Assembly (NCBI RefSeq): GCF_008087345.1
Contig: NZ_VHIB01000001.1
Location: 62,001-126,000 of the forward strand
DNA from: Nocardioides caldifontis
GTDB taxonomy: Bacteria; Actinomycetota; Actinomycetes; Propionibacteriales; Nocardioidaceae
DNA length: 64,000 nucleotides
Direction of reading: 5' to 3'
The notes beneath the pieces were generated by a model. That model was not told the DNA's origin. It saw nothing but the letters and a program-made list of their open reading frames with translations, and did no database searches. Positions 43,483-50,357 of this stretch are shown piece by piece. Position 1 is the first letter of the stretch, and every line of letters begins with the position of its first letter. A program made the translations under genes and the position numbers.

Positions 43483-44888
43483 TGCGGTTCCGCGGGAGCC
43501 TCGCCGCCCGGGTCGCGCTGCTGACGACGCTGGCCGTGGGGTTCTTCGTGGCCTCGGTCGCGGCTGCGGCGTACGTCACCGTGCGGCACCAGCTCGTCGC
43601 GTCGCTCGACGCGTCGCTGTACGAGCGGGCCGCGACCCTGGCCGACGTCGACGTCGACATCCTCAGCGACGGCGGGACGGCGGCGTGGCTGCTCGGCGCG
43701 GCCGACATCCACTACGCGGTGCTCTCCGCCGACCGGGGGCGGGTGATCGCGCAGGACGGCCGCGGTGACGACCGCATCGAGCTGGGCCGGGCCGAGCTCG
43801 ACGTGGCCCGCGGGATGCTCGACCGGTCGGCGCGGACCGCGACGTCGTCGGGCGACCGCTACCGCGTCGTCGCAGTGCCGGGGCCGGTCGACGGGACCGC
43901 GATGATCCTCGCGCAGTCGCTGGAGCCGACGCAGGACGCCCTGAAGCAGCTCGGGTTCCTGCTCGCCCTCGCCGGGCTGGCGGGCGTCGTCGCGGCGGCG
44001 TTCGCGGGGTGGGCGGTCGCCCAGCAGGGGTTGCGGCCGGTACGCCGGCTCAGCAACGCCGTCGAGGAGATCGCCCGGACCCAGAAGCTCGACCCGATCC
44101 CCGTCGAGGGCACCGACGACGAGGTCGCCACGCTGGCGATGACGTTCAACCGGATGCTGGCGGCGCTGTCGGCGAGCCAGGAGCGGCAGCGGCGGCTGGT
44201 CGCGGACGCCGGCCACGAGCTCCGCACGCCGCTCACGTCGCTGCGGACCAACCTCGACCTGCTGATCCAGGCCGACGCGCGCGGCGGGCTCTCCGAGGCT
44301 GCGCGAGCGGAGCTGATGGGCGACGTGCTGTTCCAGATCGACGAGCTCACGACGTTGATCGGCGACCTCACCGAGCTGGCGCGCGACGAGCCGATCCCCT
44401 CGCAGCTCGAGCCGGTCGACGTGGCCGACGTCGTCGAGCACGCCTTGGCGCGGGTACGCCGCCGGGCCGGTGGGCTGCAGCTCGACGTGCACGTCGAGCC
44501 GTGGCGGGTGACCGGCGAGGCGGCCGCCCTGGAGCGCGCGGTGACCAACCTGCTCGACAACGCGGTGAAGTGGAGCCCGCCCGGCGGGACGGTCACCGTG
44601 CGGCTCGAGCGCGGCGTGCTCTACGTCGCCGACCAGGGGCCCGGCATCGCCGAGGAGGACCTGCCGCACGTCTTCGAGCGGTTCTACCGCTCCCGCGAGT
44701 CGCGGACGATGCCCGGCTCGGGGCTGGGGCTCTCGATCGTGCGCGCGATCACCGAGCGGCACGGCGGCATGGTGCGCGCGGGTGCGGCCGAGGGCGGCGG
44801 GGCGGCGTTCTGGCTGTGGCTGCCGCCGCTGGAGGAGGCCGCCACGGAGCCCGTCACGGACACCGCAGGATCGGAAGCCAAGTCCTAG
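43482..44888 (+). CDS. mprB: Sensor histidine kinase, MprB-like
   Basis: 468 residues. Two membrane helices (about 10-35 and 145-172) flank an extracytoplasmic sensor of about 110 residues. Then come a HAMP domain (RPVRRLSNAVEEIARTQKLDPI), the phospho-accepting His in DAGHELRTPLTSLRTNLDLL (about residue 247), N box NLLDNAVKWSP, G1 VADQGPGIAEEDL and G2 GSGLGLSIVRAI. Signals misfolded envelope proteins in mycobacteria; here the same partner, a PepD/HtrA protease, is encoded next. Confidence 0.92.
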
Positions 44889-44893
44889 GCCCC

Positions 44894-44910
44894 TCTCAGT
44901 TCGGTTTCAG
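44894..44910 (+). promoter_or_regulatory. MprA-box-like direct repeat before pepD
   Basis: TCTCAG at 44894-44899 and TTTCAG at 44905-44910, an 11-bp step, 22 bp before the pepD ATG, almost identical in layout to the site before mprA. It places pepD under MprA control. Confidence 0.6.
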
Positions 44911-44932
44911 ATCCGTTGGGCACCGTGGAGCC

Positions 44933-46195
44933 ATGAGCGAGTTCACCCACCGTTACGGCGACCACGAGAACACCGCCGTGCTCCCGCCCCTCGGCCCCCC
45001 GCCCGGTCAGGAGCCGCCTCGCAAGGGGCGCGGCGGCCGCGGCGCGGGCATCCTCGCCGGCGCCCTCGTCCTCGGGCTGCTCGGTGGCGTCGGCGGCGCG
45101 GCGGGCTACGCGGCGCTCGACGACGACCCCGCGACCTCTTCGTCCCCGAGCACCCGCACGGTCAGCCCGGTCCGCAGCGGCGGTGACGACTCCCCCGCTC
45201 CCGACGGCTCCCCCGAGGCGGTCGCCGCGCAGGTGCTCCCGTCGGTCGTGAAGATCACCGTCGTCGGTGGCTCGTCGGGCGTCCCCCAGCTCGGCGGCGA
45301 GGAGCAGCAGGGCGGATCCGGGTCGGGCGTGATCATCAGCTCCGACGGCGAGATCCTCACCAACTACCACGTCGTCGAGGTGGGCGGCGACGAGCCGCGG
45401 ATCACCGTCAGCTTCAACGACGGCTCCAGCGCCTCCGCGTCCGTGGTGGGCACCGACCCGCTCACCGACCTCGCCGTCATCAAGGCCGACGACGTCAGCG
45501 GCCTGACGCCGGCGGCCATCGGCGACTCCGACTCCCTCGACGTGGGCGAGGACGTCGTCGCGATCGGCTCGCCGTTCGGCCTCCAGGCGACGGTCACCAG
45601 CGGCATCGTCAGCTCGCTGAACCGCCCGGTCACCGTCACCGGCGACTCCGGCGACACGACGTACCCCGCGATCCAGACCGACGCGGCGATCAACCCCGGC
45701 AACTCCGGCGGCCCGCTGGTCAACCTCGCCGGCGAGGTCGTCGGCATCAACTCCTCGATCCGCACCGCCAGCTCCGGGCTCGGCGGCGAGGGCGGCTCGA
45801 TCGGGCTCGGCTTCTCGATCCCGATCAGCAAGGTGCTGCCGATCGTCGAGCAGCTCCGCGCCGGCGAGACGCCCACCCACGCGCGGCTCGGGGTCGAGGT
45901 GTCCAACTCCGGCACCGAGCCGGGCTCCGCGACCGGCGCCGCGGTCGAGCGGGTCGAGGAGGGGTCGGCCGCCGACGAGGCCGGGCTCCGCGAGGGCGAC
46001 GTCGTCACCCGCGTCGACGACGACGTCATCTCCGACTCGGAGTCGCTCGTCGCGACCATCCGCGGCCACCGCCCGGACGACGAGGTCACGCTCACGGTCG
46101 TGCGCGGCGACGAGACCATCGAGCTGCAGGCCACCCTCGACAGCGACGAGGGGCAGCAGGACCAGGGCACCGGCCCCGGCTCCGAGGACGACTGA
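44933..46195 (+). CDS. pepD: HtrA/DegP-type serine protease PepD
   Basis: 420 residues. A cytoplasmic N-terminal tail with Pro/Gly/Arg, one membrane anchor (about 36-60; GAGILAGALVLGLLGGVGGAAGY), a Ser/Pro linker, a trypsin-like domain with catalytic His (LTNYHVVEV), Asp (DPLTDLAVIKA) and Ser (INPGNSGGPLVNL), and a C-terminal PDZ domain (about 310-400; HARLGVEVSN, SAADEAGLREGDVV). Degrades or refolds damaged proteins outside the membrane. GTGGAG 3 nt before the ATG. An MprA-type repeat lies upstream. Confidence 0.94.
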   Translation: MSEFTHRYGDHENTAVLPPLGPPPGQEPPRKGRGGRGAGILAGALVLGLLGGVGGAAGYAALDDDPATSSSPSTRTVSPVRSGGDDSPAPDGSPEAVAAQVLPSVVKITVVGGSSGVPQLGGEEQQGGSGSGVIISSDGEILTNYHVVEVGGDEPRITVSFNDGSSASASVVGTDPLTDLAVIKADDVSGLTPAAIGDSDSLDVGEDVVAIGSPFGLQATVTSGIVSSLNRPVTVTGDSGDTTYPAIQTDAAINPGNSGGPLVNLAGEVVGINSSIRTASSGLGGEGGSIGLGFSIPISKVLPIVEQLRAGETPTHARLGVEVSNSGTEPGSATGAAVERVEEGSAADEAGLREGDVVTRVDDDVISDSESLVATIRGHRPDDEVTLTVVRGDETIELQATLDSDEGQQDQGTGPGSEDD

Positions 46196-46198
46196 CGC

Positions 46199-47491
46199 TC
46201 ACCCCTGGAGGGCCGCCCGCAAACGGGCGGCCTTCCACTGCGTCTCGGCCCACTCCTCGTCGAGGTCGGAGCGGACGGTGATCCCGCCCCCGGTCCCCCA
46301 CTCGTAGCGCCACTCCCCACCGTCCGGCGTCGCCACCAGCGTCCGGATGATGACGCCGAGATCGGCCCGCCCGTCGGCGGTGATCCAGCCGAAAGCGCCG
46401 GAGTAGACGCCCCGCGGCGTGCTCTCCACCGCGTCGATGATCTCCATCGTCCGCCGCTTCGGCGCGCCGGTCATCGAGCCGGCCGGGAACAGCGCCCGCA
46501 GCGCCTCCACGGTCGACACGTCGTCGCGCAGCCGCCCTCGCACGGTCGACACGAGCTGGTGCACCGACGCGTAGGACTCCACCGTCATCAGCGACGGCAC
46601 CGCCACCGTGCCGGGCTCGCAGACCATCGACAGGTCGTTGCGGAGCAGGTCGACGATCATCAGGTTCTCGGCCAGGAACTTGCGGTCCGACCCCAGCCGC
46701 TCCCTCTCGCGCGCGTCCTCCGCAGCAGTCGCGCCACGCGGTGTGGTGCCCTTGATCGGCCGCGCCTCGAGCACCCGGTCGGCGTCGATCCGGGCGTAGC
46801 GCTCCGGGCTCGAGCCGACGAGGTGCACGCTGCCCGCGGCGGTCGGGTGGCGCAGGTACCCGGCGTAGGGCGCGGGGTTGAGCTCGCTGAGCCGGAGGTA
46901 CGCCGTGACCGGGTCGGTGCTCGTGCGGAGCTGCTCCCGGTAGGTCAGGTTGACCTCGTAGGAGTTGCCCCTCCGGAGCTGGCGCTGGACCTCCACGAAC
47001 GCCTCCGCGTACTCCTCGGTCACCTTGGTGTTGAGCCGCCCCTCGTGGCGCGCGTTTGGTCGTTGAGCCGCCCCTCGTGGCGCGGTTTCGCGCCACGAGG
47101 GGCGGCTCGACACCACCTGAGGCGAGCGGAGCCGCATCCAGACCGCGTCGGGTACGCCGCTCGCCGGGTCGGCGGGCCGTCCGGGCAGGTCGGTCCGGCA
47201 GCCGTAGCCGACGTAGCCGACCCACCACACCTCCGGGTCCCCGGCGTCCCGGGCCAGTTCCTCCTCGAGGACGGCGAAGACGTCGTGGCCGACCGGCACC
47301 GCCGTGCCGCCCTGGTGCCTCAGCACCTCGCCGCGACCAGCGTCGAAGGTGAGCGACACGTCGTCGTCGGCGAGCACGCCCAGCAGGGACGACCCCCCGG
47401 ACCAGGGCGTCGGCGGCGCCCCGGTCCGCGCAGAGGTCCCCGGCAGCCAGAAGACCCGTGGTGCGCCGGCCGCGTCCGCGAGCGCGTTCAC
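46199..47491 (-). CDS. pabB: Aminodeoxychorismate synthase component I, with in-frame REP insertion
   Basis: 430 residues. Converts chorismate to 4-amino-4-deoxychorismate with ammonia from PabA, for folate. The RPIKGTTPRG motif has the catalytic Lys typical of PabB (TrpE has Ala there); LMIVDLLRNDLSMVC, LFPAGSMTGAPKRRTMEII and GAFGWITADG follow. The N-terminal domain (1 to about 124) and chorismate domain (from about 158) are joined by residues 126-156 (SSRPSWRETAPRGAAQRPNA and on), which are translated from the REP hairpin at 47031-47108. The open frame is kept and both domains look intact. Its ATG overlaps the pabA stop (ATGA). Confidence 0.9.
   Translation of the reverse strand: MNALADAAGAPRVFWLPGTSARTGAPPTPWSGGSSLLGVLADDDVSLTFDAGRGEVLRHQGGTAVPVGHDVFAVLEEELARDAGDPEVWWVGYVGYGCRTDLPGRPADPASGVPDAVWMRLRSPQVVSSRPSWRETAPRGAAQRPNARHEGRLNTKVTEEYAEAFVEVQRQLRRGNSYEVNLTYREQLRTSTDPVTAYLRLSELNPAPYAGYLRHPTAAGSVHLVGSSPERYARIDADRVLEARPIKGTTPRGATAAEDARERERLGSDRKFLAENLMIVDLLRNDLSMVCEPGTVAVPSLMTVESYASVHQLVSTVRGRLRDDVSTVEALRALFPAGSMTGAPKRRTMEIIDAVESTPRGVYSGAFGWITADGRADLGVIIRTLVATPDGGEWRYEWGTGGGITVRSDLDEEWAETQWKAARLRAALQG
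46211..46232 (+). terminator. Terminator of pepD embedded in the 3' end of pabB
   Basis: GGCCGCCCG, loop CAAA, CGGGCGGCC, then TTCC: a perfect 9-bp stem 16 nt after the pepD stop. Because the genes are convergent with 3 bp between stops, it lies inside the last codons of pabB (AARLRAAL). Confidence 0.6.
47031..47108. repeat. REP-like repeat, copy C, inside pabB
   Basis: One unit TTGAGCCGCCCCTCGTGGCG at 47031-47050, an 11-bp gap after its trailing CG, then a second identical unit whose GAGCCGCCCCTCGTGGCGCG (47065-47084) pairs perfectly with 47089-47108 across a GTTT loop: a 20-bp perfect stem. About 27 codons of pabB derive from it. Confidence 0.93.
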
Positions 47492-48054
47492 CGGGGCTCC
47501 AGGAAGTTCGCCACCAGCCGCTCCCCGTGCTCGCTCAGCACCGACTCGGGGTGGAACTGCACGCCGGCCAGCGGGAGCGTCCGGTGCTCCACCCCCATGA
47601 CGACACCGTCCTCGGACGTCGCGGTCACCCGCAGCTCCGGCGGCACCTCGACGGCGGCCAGCGAGTGGTAGCGCACCACCCGCACCGGGGACGGGATCCC
47701 CGAGAAGAGGCCGGCCCCGTCGTGCGTCACGGTCGCCACCTCGCCGTGCGCCGGCTCGACCGCGACCACGCGTCCGCCGTACGTCGAGACGAGCCCCTGC
47801 ATCCCGAGGCAGACGCCGAGGACCGGGGTGGCCGCCCGGAGCAGCACCTCCCGGCCGACGCCGAAGTCGGCGGGGTCGTCGGGGGTGCCCGGGCCGGGTG
47901 AGAGCACGACGTGGGTGAAGGGCGCGAGCTGCTCGACGATGACCTGGTCGTGCTCCACGACGGTCGGGAGGACGCCGGTCACCGAGGCGACGAGGTGGAC
48001 GAGGTTCCAGGTGTAGGAGTCGTAGTGGTCCACCACGACGACATTGGTTGTCAA
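47488..48054 (-). CDS. pabA: Aminodeoxychorismate/anthranilate synthase component II (glutaminase)
   Basis: 188 residues, class I glutamine amidotransferase. Catalytic Cys in VLGVCLGMQGL (about residue 82), His and Glu in AGVQFHPESVLSEHG, oxyanion loop SPGPGTPDD. Supplies ammonia to PabB. Its ATG overlaps the stop of the PhzE-like gene and its stop overlaps pabB's start, each by 4 bases, so the three genes are made together. It could in principle also serve a TrpE elsewhere. Confidence 0.92.
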   Translation of the reverse strand: MTTNVVVVDHYDSYTWNLVHLVASVTGVLPTVVEHDQVIVEQLAPFTHVVLSPGPGTPDDPADFGVGREVLLRAATPVLGVCLGMQGLVSTYGGRVVAVEPAHGEVATVTHDGAGLFSGIPSPVRVVRYHSLAAVEVPPELRVTATSEDGVVMGVEHRTLPLAGVQFHPESVLSEHGERLVANFLEPR

Positions 48055-49997
48055 GGTGACAAGAGGTCCAGGATCATGCCGCGGAGCAGCTCGAAGCCGT
48101 TCTCGGTCAGGATCGACTCGGCGTGGAACTGCACCCCGCGGAAGTGCGGACCGGCCACCATGTGCACGTCACCGCTGGCGGGGTCGGTCGCGACGGCGAC
48201 CCCCTCGGGCAGCGACGGACCCGGACGGCCGACGAAGGTGTTGTAGAAGCCGACGACCTCCTCACCGCGGCCGCGGACCAGTGGGGCGAGCTCCACCCGC
48301 GACTGCGTGCCCTGGAAGACGATGTCCTTGTAGGCAAGGGGGATCCCGAGCCGGTCGCAGAGCACCTGGTGGCCGAGGCACACGCTGAGGAACGGCCGCT
48401 CGGACGCCAGCAGCCGCTCGGTGGCGGCTCGGAAGGTCGCGATCTTCGGGCTCGTGCCGTCGCGCGGGTCACCGGGACCGGGGCCGACGATCACCAGGTC
48501 GTAGCCGTCGAGCGCGCCCTCGACGTACTCGTCGTGCTGCACCACCGTCGAGCTCATCCCGAGCACGTCGAGGACGTGGCGGAGCATGTTGACGAAGTCG
48601 TCCTCGCCCTCGAGGATCGCCGCCGTCCGCCCCTTGAGCTCCGGCGTCGGCGGGGCCCCGCCCTGGTCGGTGAGCCAGAACTTCGAGAGCCGCTGGTTGC
48701 GCGAGGCCAGGGCGATCAGCACGTCCTCGTCGCGGGCGAGCTCCGCGACACCTTCGGCCGGCGCGGACGGGGCGTCGCCGAGCCCGAAGGCCTGGAGGAT
48801 GCCGCCGGCTTTCGCCCAGGTCTCGGCGACCTCGTAGTCGGGGTCGGAGTCGCGGACCAGCGTCGCGCCGGCGGTGACCTTGAGCTCGCCGGCCGGGCTG
48901 ACGTCGGCGGTGCGGATGACGATCGGGCTGTCGGCGGTCGGTGCGCCCTGGGCGTCGCGGCCCAGCAGGGCGAGGGCGGCGCCGTAGTAGCCGCGCCCCT
49001 CGACCTCGTACCTCTTGATCAGCTTGCAGGCGTTCTCCACCGGCGCGCCGGTCACCGTGGCGGCGAACATTGTGTCGCGGAGGACCGCGCGGACGTCGCG
49101 GGAGGTGCGGCCGGCGAGGACGTACTCGGTGTGCACGAGGTGCGTCATCGGCTTGAGGAACGGCCCGAGCACCTGGCCGCCCTCGTTGCAGATGTCGCAC
49201 ATCATCTTGAGCTCCTCGTCGACGACCATGAAGAGCTCGTAGATCTCCTTCTCGTCGGCGAGGAACTCCAGCAGCCGCTGCTTGCGCTCGTGCTCGGGGA
49301 CCCCACGCAGCCGGAAGGTGCCGCTGATCGGGTTCATCCGCACGTCGCCGCCGTGGACGGAGACGTGCCGCTCGGGGCTGGCGCCGACGAGGTAGCGGTC
49401 CCCGGTGAAGAAGCAGTAGGTCCAGTAGGCGCCGCGCTCGCGTTCCAGCAGCCGGCGCAGCACGGTGAGCGCCTTGGCGGCGTCCCAGTCGGCGACCTTC
49501 GCGCGGTAGTGGCGGCCGACGACGAGGTTCGCCCCTTCACCGTTGCCGATCTCGTCGTCGATGATCCGGCGCACCACGTCGGCGTACTCGGCGTCGGTGG
49601 TCTCGAAGCCGCCGCGGTCCTCGAACTCGACCGGCTCGTCCGGGAGCGCCTCGAGCAGGTCGGCGAGCGGCACCTCGGTCTCGGTGTCGATCTCCACGAC
49701 GGTCAACGGCGCGCCGTCGTCGTGCGCCTCGAACCCGCGCTCGGTGACCTGGCGGAACGGGACGGCGAGGAGCCGGTCGAACCGGCGACCGGGCTCGGGA
49801 GCCCCCTCCTCCAGCGGTACGTCGAGCAGCGACTCGACCTCGGTGCGGCGGCCGCCGACGAGCGTCACCGTCGCGGAGTCCCGGAGCCGGATGACCGCCC
49901 AGGCCTCGTGCCCCTGCAGCGCGTCGAGGGCGGCGCGGGGGTCGGGCGAGGGGCGGCTCTCCATGACGGGCAACGCTACCGCTCCCGAACGGTCCAT
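48051..49997 (-). CDS. PhzE-like chorismate amination enzyme (TrpE-TrpG fusion)
   Basis: 648 residues (637 if ATG 49964 is used). An anthranilate-synthase-type chorismate domain (about 90-430) with MNPISGTFRLRG, MVVDEELKMMCDICNEGG and MFAATVTGAPVENACKLI, fused to a glutaminase domain (about 455-648) with Cys in FLSVCLGHQVL (about 539) and GVQFHAESIL. The NPISGT motif and domain order are those of PhzE, which makes 2-amino-2-deoxyisochorismate for phenazines, rather than of TrpE (PLAGT). No phzD, phzF or phzG is in the window, so it may instead make anthranilate or feed another pathway. Upstream AGGA supports GTG/ATG 49997. Coupled to pabA. Confidence 0.8.
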   Translation of the reverse strand: MDRSGAVALPVMESRPSPDPRAALDALQGHEAWAVIRLRDSATVTLVGGRRTEVESLLDVPLEEGAPEPGRRFDRLLAVPFRQVTERGFEAHDDGAPLTVVEIDTETEVPLADLLEALPDEPVEFEDRGGFETTDAEYADVVRRIIDDEIGNGEGANLVVGRHYRAKVADWDAAKALTVLRRLLERERGAYWTYCFFTGDRYLVGASPERHVSVHGGDVRMNPISGTFRLRGVPEHERKQRLLEFLADEKEIYELFMVVDEELKMMCDICNEGGQVLGPFLKPMTHLVHTEYVLAGRTSRDVRAVLRDTMFAATVTGAPVENACKLIKRYEVEGRGYYGAALALLGRDAQGAPTADSPIVIRTADVSPAGELKVTAGATLVRDSDPDYEVAETWAKAGGILQAFGLGDAPSAPAEGVAELARDEDVLIALASRNQRLSKFWLTDQGGAPPTPELKGRTAAILEGEDDFVNMLRHVLDVLGMSSTVVQHDEYVEGALDGYDLVIVGPGPGDPRDGTSPKIATFRAATERLLASERPFLSVCLGHQVLCDRLGIPLAYKDIVFQGTQSRVELAPLVRGRGEEVVGFYNTFVGRPGPSLPEGVAVATDPASGDVHMVAGPHFRGVQFHAESILTENGFELLRGMILDLLSP

Positions 49998-50129
49998 CCG
50001 GCGGGTTCCTGAGGGGCGGAAAGCAGGTGGCCCGGCGACACGCGCGGGCGACCGTTCAGCCAGCGTGTCGGGACCTACGTCCTCGGGACCAGGTGGGGAC
50101 CTTGGGGTCGAGGGTAAACGGACATTCTG

Positions 50130-50226
50130 CCCTTCGCGTTGCCGGCGAAGTGGGTCAGGATGAACCCCGTGAAGGGGAGGAGTCGGGGGGCTCCGAGCCA
50201 GGCGCCCGGGGGGTGCGCCGATTCCA
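50130..50226 (-). ncRNA. 6C RNA (candidate)
   Basis: On the minus strand two neighbouring hairpins each carry a run of six cytosines in the loop: GGCGC ACCCCCCGG GCGCC (50219-50201) and GGAG CCCCCCGA CTCC (50194-50179). This is the defining feature of the actinobacterial 6C RNA motif, whose M. tuberculosis member is about 93 nt. A CCCC/GGGG hairpin (50177-50165) and a CTTCGC/GCGAAG hairpin (50150-50132) follow and could end the RNA. Ends are approximate. Most of this 360-bp gap is explained by it; a 61-codon ORF across it is not credible. Confidence 0.72.
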
Positions 50227-50292
50227 GGTGAGGGGGCAGGGGGTCCCGAGCCGGGATCACGGGGGACGTTCAGAAACGGGGATACCGCGACT

Positions 50293-50332
50293 GGGGCAGG
50301 GCCTTGGGGGCCCGGCCCCGTCGTGGTTTTTT
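50293..50332 (+). terminator. GC-rich hairpin with T6
   Basis: GGGGCAGGGCC (50293-50303) pairs with GGCCCGGCCCC (50309-50319) with one mismatch and a 5-nt loop, then GTCGTGG and TTTTTT at 50327-50332. On the plus strand it resembles a terminator, though no plus-strand gene precedes it. On the minus strand it lies between the HelR-like gene and the 6C RNA. Confidence 0.35.
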
Positions 50333-50357
50333 CGGCCTTTCGTTCCTGACTCGCCGG

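Noticed and set aside
50075-50260. 61-codon minus-strand ORF
   Set aside because: It overlaps the 6C RNA hairpins and has no recognisable protein features.
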